A stretch of DNA of 64,000 bases from JAUVXJ01 sp034411995 (GTDB lineage Bacteria; Chloroflexota; Anaerolineae; UBA7937; B3-Chlor), in the NCBI GenBank assembly GCA_034411995.1, contig DAOUME010000010.1, forward strand, positions 20,307 to 84,306. Direction: 5' to 3'. Position 1 is the first letter of the stretch; each line of letters starts with the position of its first letter. Shown one piece after another: positions 23,759 through 32,350 of the stretch. The notes under the pieces were generated by a model. The model saw nothing but the letters and a program-made list of their open reading frames with translations. It was not told where the DNA came from and searched no databases. The position numbers and the translations under genes are program-made.

Positions 23759-26077
23759 CTAGCCTCCCATCCAGGGCCATATCCTCATACTAACCTCTAC
23801 GCGACAGGGCACCACTATGTCATAACTGGGCCAGACGTAGCTGTCGATGTTGCCTGTCTCATCGTACTGGAAAGTGGACTCGCCCCTGCAGAGCAGGGTA
23901 TCCTCGCCCTCGCGATGATACTCAGAGATTTCGAACCCAATCGTAAGCGCCTCACCCTCGGGAAGCGAGACCACGAGCTCCGTAATAGATGGAGCCTCAT
24001 AGCTGCACGAGGAGCACTCGGACTGCAACCGCCGAATGGCTGCGAACAACTCTCCCACCGTCAGAAAGCCGCCACTGGAGTCGTGTGCGTAGTAGCCGCA
24101 CTCGTAGCCGTAGAAGTCGCAGATGGAGGAGTCGGCTCCATCGAAGGAGAGCCTCTCTTCGTTGGCCCAAAAGCTGCCGTAGATGGGCCCCCTCCCATCT
24201 ACAGCCGGAATGGGCCTGAAGGTCTCCAATTCGACGATCACCGAACGCCCCCGCGCGCACGGCCCCACATCCACAACCACGGTATTGCTACGGGGTGATT
24301 GGGCACCGTCACTGGCACGGTAGGCGCTCACGGACCACTCGCAAGTGTTGAGACACGTGGGCTCGAAAGTCAGGATGGAGATGCGCCGGTCAGTTTTCGG
24401 AGCGCGCAGCACTGCGCCCCGCAACCAAACTCCACTACGGTTATAGCAGTTGTATTGGATACGGAACCCGTCTATCGCTTCCTCGTCCCCCTCCCACCGC
24501 CAGGACAACTGTCTACCCACGAAGCGTTCGTTCAACCACGTCCCCGCCTGCCAGGCTAAGGGCGGCGGCAATGGTGACTCCTCGCATGAACCCTCGCAGA
24601 TGTGATAGGAGACCAGGAATGTCGCACCAAAGGGTTCCTCCTGCCTTTCCGATCTTCCACTCAGCCTGCGCCCGTCCCACTCTTCAGGGTCATGCTCCTG
24701 CCGGAGCACCCCCAGGTTAAGCGGTGGTTCGTCCCCGACGTAAGCCTCGCACTCCATAGACAACTGGAGAGGTTCCCCCACCAGTGTGTCAACGACCACG
24801 CTGTTGTCCCCACCCAGGTCCGTCGCGATGTCCCACCGAGTGCCTCCTTCCAGTTCATAGGGCCCGTACCGTTCCAGGTAGTCGCCTACGCCGACGTAGC
24901 AGGCAACCTCGTCATACGGCTGCCCCAACTGGAACTCCAGCCCCTCGACCTCGACGACGACCAATTGAGGCTCCAGTGGGAACGCCGGGATCAGCCCCGT
25001 TGGGCTTTCCGGGGCCTCGTCCTCATCGGGGATGCCATCCCCATCCAGGTCTGTCCCGTGCTCGGGCGGAGGGCAACCATCATGTTCGAGCAAACCCTCC
25101 TCGTCTTCACACCTTTCAAGGTCATCCCCGAGGCCATCGCCGTCGCTATCGGGGGCCCCGGCGTCCGCGGCACCGCCATCCTCCGGCCGTCCTGGCTCGT
25201 CGGGGCGTAGATCGTCCCGGTCGGGAACCCCATCTCGATCTCTGTCGGGACAGCCCCCTTGCTCCAGCGAACCTGGCTCGGCCGAGCACTCGTCATCTCT
25301 GTCCGCGACCCCGTCGCCATCCAGGTCCGGGCAGCCCCCCAACTCGGTCAGCCCTGGTTCCCCTGGGCACTCGTCCACGTCATCATGGACGCTGTCGCCG
25401 TCCAGGTCCTCTCCCCTGGGGCAGCCGTCACGCTGTGTTGGGCCGGGTTCGTCAGGGCAAGCATCGTTTGCATCCGGCACGCCGTCCCCGTCTCGGTCCC
25501 CCTCTGTGGCAGCAGGGCACCCTCCTTCCTCACGTACGCCTGCCTGGTCGGGGCAGGCATCATCGGCATCGGCGATACCATCCCCATCTCCATCAGGGCA
25601 CCCCTGTGACGGCCCAAACCCCGGCTCGTCGGGGCATAGATCTCTCTCGTCAGGTATTCCATCGTCGTCCCTGTCCGCTTCCTGATGGGCTTCCACCGTT
25701 ACCGTAGAGTAAGCGCGGGCATCCTGGGTGTTGAAGGCTCTTACTATGAGAGTGTGCGCGCCAGGTGATACAGGCTTCCAGTGGGCGACCAGCGGGAAGG
25801 GCGAGGCACCACCTGGCGAGGGGCTGTCCTGGCCCTTCCACAGTTCACCATCCACCCACAACTCAACGCGGGAGATACTGGCACTATCACGGGCCAGGGC
25901 GTGGATGACCACCGCCTCGCCCACCCTCACATCCTCGCCCTGGCGCGGCGAGCTGATCAGCACCACGGGCTTGCTCATCGCCCCTGGCCGGTACAGATAC
26001 AGCAGGGCACCTGTAGCGGCGGCAGCGCACGAAAGGGCCAACGCGACACCCACCACGATGGCCACTGTTCTTCTCAT
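23759..26077 (-). CDS. Second surface protein with Ig-like domain and thrombospondin type 3 repeats
   Basis: The 772-residue paralog has an N-terminal anchor (AIVVGVALALSCAAAATGAL), an Ig-like domain with PRQGEDVRVGEAVVIHALAR and VELWVDGEL, and about ten TSP3 repeats (residues about 135-355, DxDGDGxxDxxDxCPxEPG). A ~410-residue C-terminal region shares features with its neighbour (DEVACYVG, YERYGPYELE; SYHICEGSCEE against SYRICSPSCEE). One repeat has lost its cysteine (DDLRPDEPG where others have CPDEPG). The ATG at 26077 with GGGGGATGG upstream is preferred to the frame start at 26170. It probably binds calcium at the cell surface. Confidence 0.88.
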   Translation of the reverse strand: MRRTVAIVVGVALALSCAAAATGALLYLYRPGAMSKPVVLISSPRQGEDVRVGEAVVIHALARDSASISRVELWVDGELWKGQDSPSPGGASPFPLVAHWKPVSPGAHTLIVRAFNTQDARAYSTVTVEAHQEADRDDDGIPDERDLCPDEPGFGPSQGCPDGDGDGIADADDACPDQAGVREEGGCPAATEGDRDGDGVPDANDACPDEPGPTQRDGCPRGEDLDGDSVHDDVDECPGEPGLTELGGCPDLDGDGVADRDDECSAEPGSLEQGGCPDRDRDGVPDRDDLRPDEPGRPEDGGAADAGAPDSDGDGLGDDLERCEDEEGLLEHDGCPPPEHGTDLDGDGIPDEDEAPESPTGLIPAFPLEPQLVVVEVEGLEFQLGQPYDEVACYVGVGDYLERYGPYELEGGTRWDIATDLGGDNSVVVDTLVGEPLQLSMECEAYVGDEPPLNLGVLRQEHDPEEWDGRRLSGRSERQEEPFGATFLVSYHICEGSCEESPLPPPLAWQAGTWLNERFVGRQLSWRWEGDEEAIDGFRIQYNCYNRSGVWLRGAVLRAPKTDRRISILTFEPTCLNTCEWSVSAYRASDGAQSPRSNTVVVDVGPCARGRSVIVELETFRPIPAVDGRGPIYGSFWANEERLSFDGADSSICDFYGYECGYYAHDSSGGFLTVGELFAAIRRLQSECSSCSYEAPSITELVVSLPEGEALTIGFEISEYHREGEDTLLCRGESTFQYDETGNIDSYVWPSYDIVVPCRVEVSMRIWPWMGG

Positions 26078-26241
26078 TCTGCCATCCCCCTTTGTGGCAC
26101 CACCTTCGGAGCACGCAGCGAAGTGGGTGAACCTGAAATGTGCGTGGTCCCACTGTGTCCGAATGGCCACGATCTGTGACGTCGGGGCTCCGAATCTGCC
26201 GCCCTCATTCTACAAAGCTCGCAACGATCTTCTCACAACCG

Positions 26242-27363
26242 CTACCCGAATTCCACCCCGAACTGACCCCAAGTCGACCAGGGGCCCACGTTCCCAGCGC
26301 CATCCTTCGCTCGCACAGCCCAGCGGTAGGATATGCCGCATCCCAGGGGCGCAGTGACCTCCGTCCCCGTCGCGGTCCATCCACCCACACTCTGCCAATT
26401 ACCCTCTGTGACCTCTCTTTCCACTTTCACGTAGTAGGTCTCGATACCACTCGGGTCGCTCACCGGATTCCAGTCTAGGGCAACGCCATCGCAAGGTAGC
26501 TCGATTCCACCCGTGGGCTGGACCAGAGAAGGGGCCGGCGGCCCCTCTGTATCCTGGGGCGTTGGACTGGGCTGCACCACCACCACCGTCAGTCGCGCCG
26601 TATCCCCCCCGCCGGCGCCCTCGGCCCGCAACTCGAAATCTTTGGTCGCTACGGGACACCTATCTCGGGAATCGGGTGAGGTAACACCCTCACCATCGAA
26701 GTAGATAGCGGTGGGCGATCCGTCTACGCGCCAACTGAAGCGGACGCATTCGCCCGCCGTGATCTGGCTGCGGTTCACCTCGAACGAGACTATCCTGGGC
26801 GGCAGTGGGGTCGCTGTGGGAGGCACAGGGGTCCCGGTCGGCGGCGGTGGCGATGTGGCCGTGGCCAGCGGAAGCTCCTCTGGCGTTCCTGTGGGTGGCG
26901 CCACGGTTGGGCTTTCCAGAGTCATGGTCACCGCTGTGGTCAGGGGTGAGGGCGTGAGTAGCAGCCCCGGTCCCTCGCCCGTGACGCTGACGGTGACACT
27001 CGCCGGGTTGCCCGCCTGACCGTTGACCTCCAATGCAGTCATCGAGAGCAGGTACGTCCCTGGCTCCTCGGCTAGCCAGTCTGCAGCGACCTCGACGAAC
27101 TGCTCTCCTGCCTGGTCAGGCGTGACCACTCTGTACGGCTGCCGATCCACCGCCAGTTGGACCTCAGCCACGCCGTCCTGGGCGTAGGCGTGCGCGATCA
27201 AGGTCACTGTCGTACCCACATCGGTCTCGAATCCCTCGGGGGGCCAGTCGATCCACGCTCGGGGTCCAGCTTCCGCAGGGGCGCAGGAGAGAGCCAACGT
27301 CATCACACCGAGCAAAACCAGGGGAAGAACCGTGATCGGGGACCTCTGCCACAGTCTCACCAT
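26242..27363 (-). CDS. Lipoprotein with Ig-like and fibronectin-type domains
   Basis: The 373-residue protein has a lipoprotein signal (PLVLLGVMTLALSCAP), then an Ig-like domain related to those of the two TSP3 proteins (WPPEGFETDVGTTVTLIAHA, VAEVQLAVDRQ, residues about 38-130). A Thr/Pro linker (about 140-190) leads to a domain around VSFEVNRSQITAGECVRFSW, and a fibronectin III-like domain closes the protein (VQPTGGIELPCDGVALDWNP to the end). No enzyme motif is visible; binding or scaffolding at the surface is likely. GACGAGGAGG precedes the ATG and a promoter lies at 27488-27517. Confidence 0.88.
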   Translation of the reverse strand: MVRLWQRSPITVLPLVLLGVMTLALSCAPAEAGPRAWIDWPPEGFETDVGTTVTLIAHAYAQDGVAEVQLAVDRQPYRVVTPDQAGEQFVEVAADWLAEEPGTYLLSMTALEVNGQAGNPASVTVSVTGEGPGLLLTPSPLTTAVTMTLESPTVAPPTGTPEELPLATATSPPPPTGTPVPPTATPLPPRIVSFEVNRSQITAGECVRFSWRVDGSPTAIYFDGEGVTSPDSRDRCPVATKDFELRAEGAGGGDTARLTVVVVQPSPTPQDTEGPPAPSLVQPTGGIELPCDGVALDWNPVSDPSGIETYYVKVEREVTEGNWQSVGGWTATGTEVTAPLGCGISYRWAVRAKDGAGNVGPWSTWGQFGVEFG

Positions 27364-27487
27364 GCACCTCCTCGTCTAGGGGCTCTCATACAGGACAAAG
27401 AGCCCAACTCGCAGAACTCGTCTTCGAGCTAAGGCGTCAGTGCAATCGAGGCCCGTCGCACACCAAGCTTTCGTGGGATTGAGTGGT

Positions 27488-27517
27488 ACTATAGCATTGG
27501 GCGAGACGTTCTGTCAA
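27488..27517 (-). promoter_or_regulatory. Promoter of the Ig/fibronectin lipoprotein gene
   Basis: Minus strand TTGACA (27512-27517), 18-base spacer and TATAGT (27488-27493), about 120 bases upstream of the ATG at 27363. Confidence 0.75.
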
Positions 27518-27546
27518 GTGAGACGGCCGGAGAGCATGGTACCCTT

Positions 27547-28806
27547 TCAAGCCTCGTACCCGCAGAAACGCAGCGCCGTGAGGGCCAGAGTCCGCACCGC
27601 CGTTTCCAGCTCCCTCACGGGCACGTACTCGTCCGGCCGATGGGCCACCCGGACATCTCCCGGCCCGAAGAGCACCGTGGGCGTATGGCCCACGTTCACC
27701 AGCAACCCCATGTCCGCCCCGTAGGTCATGCCCTCCAGCCTCGTTTCTGCTCCGGTGACGTCCTGCAAGGCACCAGCGACGGTCCGAACCAGAGGGTGCT
27801 CTACCGGTGTGCGCGCCGGGTAGAACTGCCCTCCCCACCACTCCACCACCGGGGGATGATCCCTCAACCAGGGGTCGGCCTGTGCAGCCTCAGCCACCGC
27901 CTCTTCCAGGGCGCGGCGGGCCGCATCCTGGTCTTCGTCCACGGAGATGCCGTACCGCCCCTCGAAGACCAAGCTCTCGGCCACCGAGGAGGCCCAGGTG
28001 CCGGCCCTCACGTTACCGATGCACAAGGCGTGGGGCAGCCTGTACCGTGAATAGAGAGGATCCTGAAGTCTCTCGTTTCGCTCGCGCTCCAGTTCCAGCA
28101 GCGCCTGGTGGATAGGCACGAACTTCTCGATGGGACTCACCCCCTCCTCCCTGACGCAACCGTGGGCCGCCTTCCCGGGGATGGTCACCCGGAAGTTAAA
28201 GGCTCCGGCCTGCACGGGGGCCACGATCAGCTCCGTGGGCTCGGCGACGATGGCTCCATCGGCCGTGTAGCCCCGTAGCACCGCGGCCAGCGTGCCCACT
28301 CCACCGTCCTCCTCCCCGATGACACTCTCCACCATCAGGCGGCCCTGGAGGCGCACTCCGGCGTCTCGCAGCGCTCTGGCGGCGAACAAGGCGCAGCATA
28401 GCCCGCCCTTCATGTCTGCCGCCCCGCGCCCGAAGACACACCCCTGGTCGATGGTTCCCTGCCAGGGAGGGTATCGCCACAGCTTCTCGTCTCCCGGGGG
28501 AACCACGTCCACGTGACCGTTGAAGATCAGGCTGCGCCCTCCGGCGTCGTCACCCATCGCGCCCACTACGCCCAGCCCGCGCTCTCGCTCCTCCTCGATG
28601 CTGAACGCCCAATGCTGGCTCAACTCCTCGAAGTCCAGCTCCCAGAGGTCGATATCCAGGCCACTCCGCTCCATCTGCCCGGCCACGAACTCCTGACCTG
28701 TCGTCTCGTCACCCACCAGACTGGGCACAGCGATCAGCTCGCACAGGAAATCCACCATACCCTGTACGTCTATGGACTCCAGCACCCTCTCCTCTGCCTC
28801 GATCAT
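27547..28806 (-). CDS. M20-family metallopeptidase (ArgE/DapE/ACY1 type)
   Basis: The 419-residue protein has the di-zinc site of M20 enzymes: FNGHVDVVPPGD (H98, D100), GRGAADMKGG (bridging D131) and IGEEDGG (catalytic E165, E166). The dimerisation domain is interrupted near residues 190-310, as usual. These enzymes deacylate or hydrolyse N-acyl amino acids or dipeptides; exact substrate is unknown. The ATG at 28806 is used; GAGGTGAGG overlaps its upstream region. It starts 14 bases after the stop of the amidinotransferase-fold gene, so both should be co-transcribed and may act on arginine-derived compounds. Confidence 0.9.
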   Translation of the reverse strand: MIEAEERVLESIDVQGMVDFLCELIAVPSLVGDETTGQEFVAGQMERSGLDIDLWELDFEELSQHWAFSIEEERERGLGVVGAMGDDAGGRSLIFNGHVDVVPPGDEKLWRYPPWQGTIDQGCVFGRGAADMKGGLCCALFAARALRDAGVRLQGRLMVESVIGEEDGGVGTLAAVLRGYTADGAIVAEPTELIVAPVQAGAFNFRVTIPGKAAHGCVREEGVSPIEKFVPIHQALLELERERNERLQDPLYSRYRLPHALCIGNVRAGTWASSVAESLVFEGRYGISVDEDQDAARRALEEAVAEAAQADPWLRDHPPVVEWWGGQFYPARTPVEHPLVRTVAGALQDVTGAETRLEGMTYGADMGLLVNVGHTPTVLFGPGDVRVAHRPDEYVPVRELETAVRTLALTALRFCGYEA

Positions 28807-28820
28807 CACCTCACCTCGTG

Positions 28821-29690
28821 CTACAGGGACCTCAGAATCGGCCTGGTAAGACACGTCGGACCGCCCTCTGCCTTGAGGGAGACTTCGTTACCCTCGTAGG
28901 TCAGCACCTCGCACCCGGCCTCCTCCAACCGCCGCCGGGTGACGGGGTTGCCCTCCAGCATCACGCACTTCCCCGGGGCCAGAGCGAGCACGTTGGGACC
29001 CATGCTCTCGAACTCCTGGTCAGGAACCTCGATGAGGCGGAAGCCGCGCTCCCTGAGGTACCGCCAGAAAGGCACCGGCAGCAAGGGCGAGTAGACCACT
29101 GCCGCATCGTGGTCTACCAGACTGATCAGCGACATCAGATGCAGACAGGCGTGGGGACCGCCAAAGTAGGGCAGGGGTACTGGCAGGATACTGACCCCCA
29201 CAGGTTCCAGGGCCTCACGCAACTGCCGAAGCCCCTCACCGTTGGTCCGGAACCCCTGCCCCACCGCCAGAGTGTCATGGTCGATCCACAGCAGATCGCC
29301 GCCCTCCGCCTGGGCCTCGCCCCGCAGCTCGTAGCAGATCGGCACACCCAGCTCCTCGAACCGCCGGGCGAGGGCCGCCTCCTCGCCGCGGCGCAAGGGC
29401 TTGCCCATCCGCAGGATCACCGCCCCAACGTCTGTGACCATGGCGGGGTCGTGGACGAAGATGGCATCGGCGCGGTCGAGCTGGACCTCGTCGTGATAGA
29501 TCACCTCCGCGCCGGCCTCACGGAGGATGCTGACCAGGGCTTCGTGCTCCTGCTGGGCCACTTCCAGGTCTGGGCAACCGGAGTAGTGCCACCGAGCAGG
29601 ATCATCAACCGCGAAGGCCTGGTCAGGTCGCTTCACCAGCACCCTGCGCAGCGGCTCCACCATGCTTTGGCTGCCGTAGCTGTTGTCCAT
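28821..29690 (-). CDS. Amidinotransferase-fold hydrolase (dimethylargininase/arginine deiminase-like)
   Basis: The 289-residue protein has the guanidine-modifying enzyme pattern: AEGGDLLW (E129, D132), a histidine in FGGPHACLHLMS (H180 or H184) and the nucleophilic cysteine near the C-terminus in EGGPTCLTRPI (C280). Length and motifs are closest to DDAH-like or single-domain arginine deiminase-like proteins, which hydrolyse the guanidino carbon of arginine or methylarginines. The ATG at 29690 has GGAG six bases upstream; the frame opens at 29969 but that part is unrelated. It pairs with the M20 peptidase downstream. Confidence 0.88.
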   Translation of the reverse strand: MDNSYGSQSMVEPLRRVLVKRPDQAFAVDDPARWHYSGCPDLEVAQQEHEALVSILREAGAEVIYHDEVQLDRADAIFVHDPAMVTDVGAVILRMGKPLRRGEEAALARRFEELGVPICYELRGEAQAEGGDLLWIDHDTLAVGQGFRTNGEGLRQLREALEPVGVSILPVPLPYFGGPHACLHLMSLISLVDHDAAVVYSPLLPVPFWRYLRERGFRLIEVPDQEFESMGPNVLALAPGKCVMLEGNPVTRRRLEEAGCEVLTYEGNEVSLKAEGGPTCLTRPILRSL

Positions 29691-29873
29691 CGAGCGCTCC
29701 ACGGGCTTATGATAGCACGCTCCCTTGCGCCCCCGCAAGGCCCGGGCTTCACAGAGCCGGTGGCCACTCCCCGCAACAAAGACGGCGGCGAGCGAGTGCG
29801 TCTCCAGGCAACTCTTCAGCGAGGGCTGGTGCGCGGAAAAGGCTCCAGGGGAGGAGCCCCGGCCTCTTTGATC

Positions 29874-29902
29874 TTGTGACCCGGGGCCGAGGGGGTTATA
29901 AT
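29874..29902 (+). promoter_or_regulatory. Promoter of the PKD lipoprotein gene (probably leaderless)
   Basis: TTGTGA (29874-29879), 17-base spacer and TATAAT (29897-29902). Only nine bases separate the -10 box from the ATG at 29912, so the transcript should begin at or next to the start codon. Confidence 0.75.
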
Positions 29903-29911
29903 CTGCGGCAA

Positions 29912-30307
29912 ATGCGACTGAGGAATCTGGCCCCGATTCTCGCCTTCGGCGTGCTGGCTGGAGCGGCACTGGTCGGTTGTGCCTTGGCGACCAAAGCTCC
30001 GCCGGTGGCCAAAGCAGGCCCAGACGTCGTCGTGCACGTCGGCGAGATCTTGCCGTGCGATGGTTCTTCGTCGGTCGATCTGGATGGCGGGAAGATCGTC
30101 TACTACCAGTGGAGGATCACTGCTGCCCCCGAGGGACGCGAAAACGAGGTGGGACGCATACTGCGCGAGGGTCGAGACGCGGCGACCTGCCCCCCAGACC
30201 TGCTCTTGAATTCGGAAGACCTGGGCGAGTGGATCATCGAACTCAAAGTCACCGACGATGAGGGGCAGTCCGCTACCGACAACCTGGTGCTGACGGTCAT
30301 TCCCTGA
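29912..30307 (+). CDS. Lipoprotein with a PKD-like domain
   Basis: The 131-residue protein has a lipoprotein signal (LAPILAFGVLAGAALVGC, lipobox LVGC) and one PKD-like domain: PPVAKAGPDVVVHVGEILPC, DGSSSVDLDGGKIVYYQWRI, and the closing ELKVTDDEGQSATDNLVLTV. PKD domains mediate protein-protein or protein-carbohydrate contacts on cell surfaces. It is unusually small, essentially a single lipidated domain. The start is fixed by the promoter, whose -10 box is nine bases away, leaving no room for a ribosome binding site. The lipid kinase gene follows 47 bases downstream. Confidence 0.88.
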   Translation: MRLRNLAPILAFGVLAGAALVGCALATKAPPVAKAGPDVVVHVGEILPCDGSSSVDLDGGKIVYYQWRITAAPEGRENEVGRILREGRDAATCPPDLLLNSEDLGEWIIELKVTDDEGQSATDNLVLTVIP

Positions 30308-30354
30308 CCGTTGGCAAGGCCGGCCACGATCGCGAGAGGGAGGAGAAACACCAA

Positions 30355-31275
30355 GTGACTGGCAAGGAAAGCCTCTTCATCGTCAACCCGGTAGCCGCTG
30401 GCGGCAAGACCGGCAAAGTGTGGCCGCAGATAGAGAAGAAACTTCACTCCCTCGATCTGCGCTTCGACTACCGCTTCACCGAGGCTCCCAATCACGCCAC
30501 CACGCTGGCTCGAGAAGGCGTCGAGCAAGGGTACGAGACGGTGGTGGCGGTGGGGGGAGATGGAACCGTGAACGAAGTGGTGAACGGCTTGATGTCGCCA
30601 GGGACCGAACGGGGCGCGGCGACATTGGGCGTGGTCATCACCGGCCGAGGGAGCGATCTGGCCCGCACCATAGGCGTGCCCTCAGACTTTCGCGAAGCGT
30701 GCACCCGGCTGTGCGGCGAGCGCACCATGACCGTGGACGTGGGCCTCGTGCAGTTCTATCGCGAGGGGGAGAGTTCTCAGAGGTATTTCGTCAACGTCGG
30801 CGGCGGCGGCTTCGACGGAGAGGTCGCGGAGAGGGCCAACCGCGCCCCCAACTTCATGGGCGGCACCATACCGTACCTGTCCAGCCTGGTGACGACGCTG
30901 ATCAGCTATCGCAACAAGGACATAGAGCTGGTTCTCGACGACCAGGAGCCGATGTCCATGGTGGTCAACTCGGTGGTGGTGGCCAACTGCCAGTACTTCG
31001 GCGGCGGCATGCGCGTGGCCCCGGAGGCTGACCCCAACGACGGCCTCTTCGACGTGATCGTCATCGGCGACATCGACAAGATCGAGTTTCTGATGACGGT
31101 TCCCAAGGTCTACGACGGCACCCATATCACCCACCCCCAGGTGGACTCGTACCGTGCCCGGCGCGTCGAGGTGCGCTCGAAACAGCCCCTCATGCTCCAG
31201 GTGGAGGGCGAGGTCTGCGGACATACCCCTCTCACCTTCGAGATCATCCCCTCGGCTCTCGACATCAAGGTATAG
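30355..31275 (+). CDS. Diacylglycerol kinase-family lipid kinase (YegS/DagK type)
   Basis: The 306-residue protein has the DAGK catalytic signature: FIVNPVAAGGKTGK near the N-terminus, VVAVGGDGTVNEVVNGL (GGDG at 67-70) and the Gly-rich GRGSDLARTIGVP that often follows. A C-terminal beta-sandwich region carries FGGGMRVAPEADPNDGLFDV. It should phosphorylate diacylglycerol or a related lipid with ATP at the membrane. GTG start with GGGAGGAG upstream. The domain order and length are normal. Confidence 0.92.
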   Translation: MTGKESLFIVNPVAAGGKTGKVWPQIEKKLHSLDLRFDYRFTEAPNHATTLAREGVEQGYETVVAVGGDGTVNEVVNGLMSPGTERGAATLGVVITGRGSDLARTIGVPSDFREACTRLCGERTMTVDVGLVQFYREGESSQRYFVNVGGGGFDGEVAERANRAPNFMGGTIPYLSSLVTTLISYRNKDIELVLDDQEPMSMVVNSVVVANCQYFGGGMRVAPEADPNDGLFDVIVIGDIDKIEFLMTVPKVYDGTHITHPQVDSYRARRVEVRSKQPLMLQVEGEVCGHTPLTFEIIPSALDIKV

Positions 31276-31321
31276 CAAGGGTGCCGTGACCGCAAACCGC
31301 AACTGGAAAGCAGGCCACACA

Positions 31322-32278
31322 GTGCCTGTTAGAGTTCGCACCTACCGCGACGACGACCTGGAGGCCATCACCACGTTGAGAAAGGCGGCAGCCGCCGTTG
31401 ATCGCACCGGTGATGGTCTGACAATCGTGGAGCCGCCGGCAGATCCCGCCTGTACGACCTCTGAGCTCCACAGGGACACCTATGTGGTCGCCGACGACGC
31501 CGGGCGCATCTTCGGCCTGGCGCAACTCCAGGTCATGACGGGATCCCAGAAGGGGTTCATGTGGGCATTTCCTGTCATACACCCCCAGCAGCGCGGGACC
31601 ATCGCCGAAAGGCTGTTACTGGAGTTTTTGTGGGACCGTGCCCGCCAGCTTGGCCGCCAGGCGCGGAGCAAACGAGTGTACTTCTACGTACACTGTGCAC
31701 CCCATCAGACGGAGAGGATCGCCCTTTGCCAGAGCCTCGGACTGCGAGCCCTGCGCGAGCGCCCGCACATGATCTACGAGCCACTGGCCAGCGTTCCGGC
31801 CCCGGTCATTCCGCCCGGTATCGAACTGCGTCCCTACGCCAAGGAGCGCGATGCCCGGTCGGCCGTTCGGACGCTCAACGAAGCCTTCGCCGACGATTGG
31901 GAGTACACTCCTGTGGCCCTGGACGACTGGTCGGCCTGGATGGAATCCCCTCGATGGAGCGTCGGCCTCAATCTGGTGGCTGCTGACGGTGAGGAGGTAG
32001 TCGGCTTGTGCCTTTGCCTGGTCGACGAGGATCGTATCCAGTGGCTGGGCCGCAAGGACGGATACGTGGACACGCTCTGCGTGAGGCCGTCTTTTCAGCG
32101 CAGGGGCGTGGGGAAAGCGCTTCTCCTCTACGCCCTCCAGGCCCTGCGCACGGCGGGCATGGTCTCTGCCACGCTGGACACGGACGAGGGAAACCCCACC
32201 CAGGCTCCCCGCTTCTACCGCCAACTCGGTTTCCGCGAGGCCTGGCGGTGGGTTGCCTACGGCGCGGAGCTCAGGTAG
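31322..32278 (+). CDS. Tandem-GNAT acetyltransferase (duplicated domain)
   Basis: The 318-residue protein has two GNAT domains: residues about 1-150 (VRVRTYRDDDLEAITTLRKA; degenerate acetyl-CoA loop near VIHPQQRGTIAERLL) and about 165-318 (IELRPYAKERDARSAVRTLN; clear motif A at VRPSFQRRGVGKALL). Such double-GNAT proteins include mycothiol synthase, but this assignment is not implied. Only the C-terminal half looks fully catalytic. The start at 31322 is chosen by alignment with the paralog that follows; another GTG at 31286 is possible. It lies 46 bases after the lipid kinase gene. Confidence 0.85.
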   Translation: MPVRVRTYRDDDLEAITTLRKAAAAVDRTGDGLTIVEPPADPACTTSELHRDTYVVADDAGRIFGLAQLQVMTGSQKGFMWAFPVIHPQQRGTIAERLLLEFLWDRARQLGRQARSKRVYFYVHCAPHQTERIALCQSLGLRALRERPHMIYEPLASVPAPVIPPGIELRPYAKERDARSAVRTLNEAFADDWEYTPVALDDWSAWMESPRWSVGLNLVAADGEEVVGLCLCLVDEDRIQWLGRKDGYVDTLCVRPSFQRRGVGKALLLYALQALRTAGMVSATLDTDEGNPTQAPRFYRQLGFREAWRWVAYGAELR

Positions 32279-32350
32279 CCATGAGTTGCTCACCAGAGGT
32301 CAGACTGGAGTCACGGTGCACCACTTCCAAGACAGAACGGTGCTAAGCCC

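Noticed and set aside
25030..25700. Second set of regular DNA repeats
   Set aside because: Also coding TSP3 repeats of the paralogous surface protein, not CRISPR.
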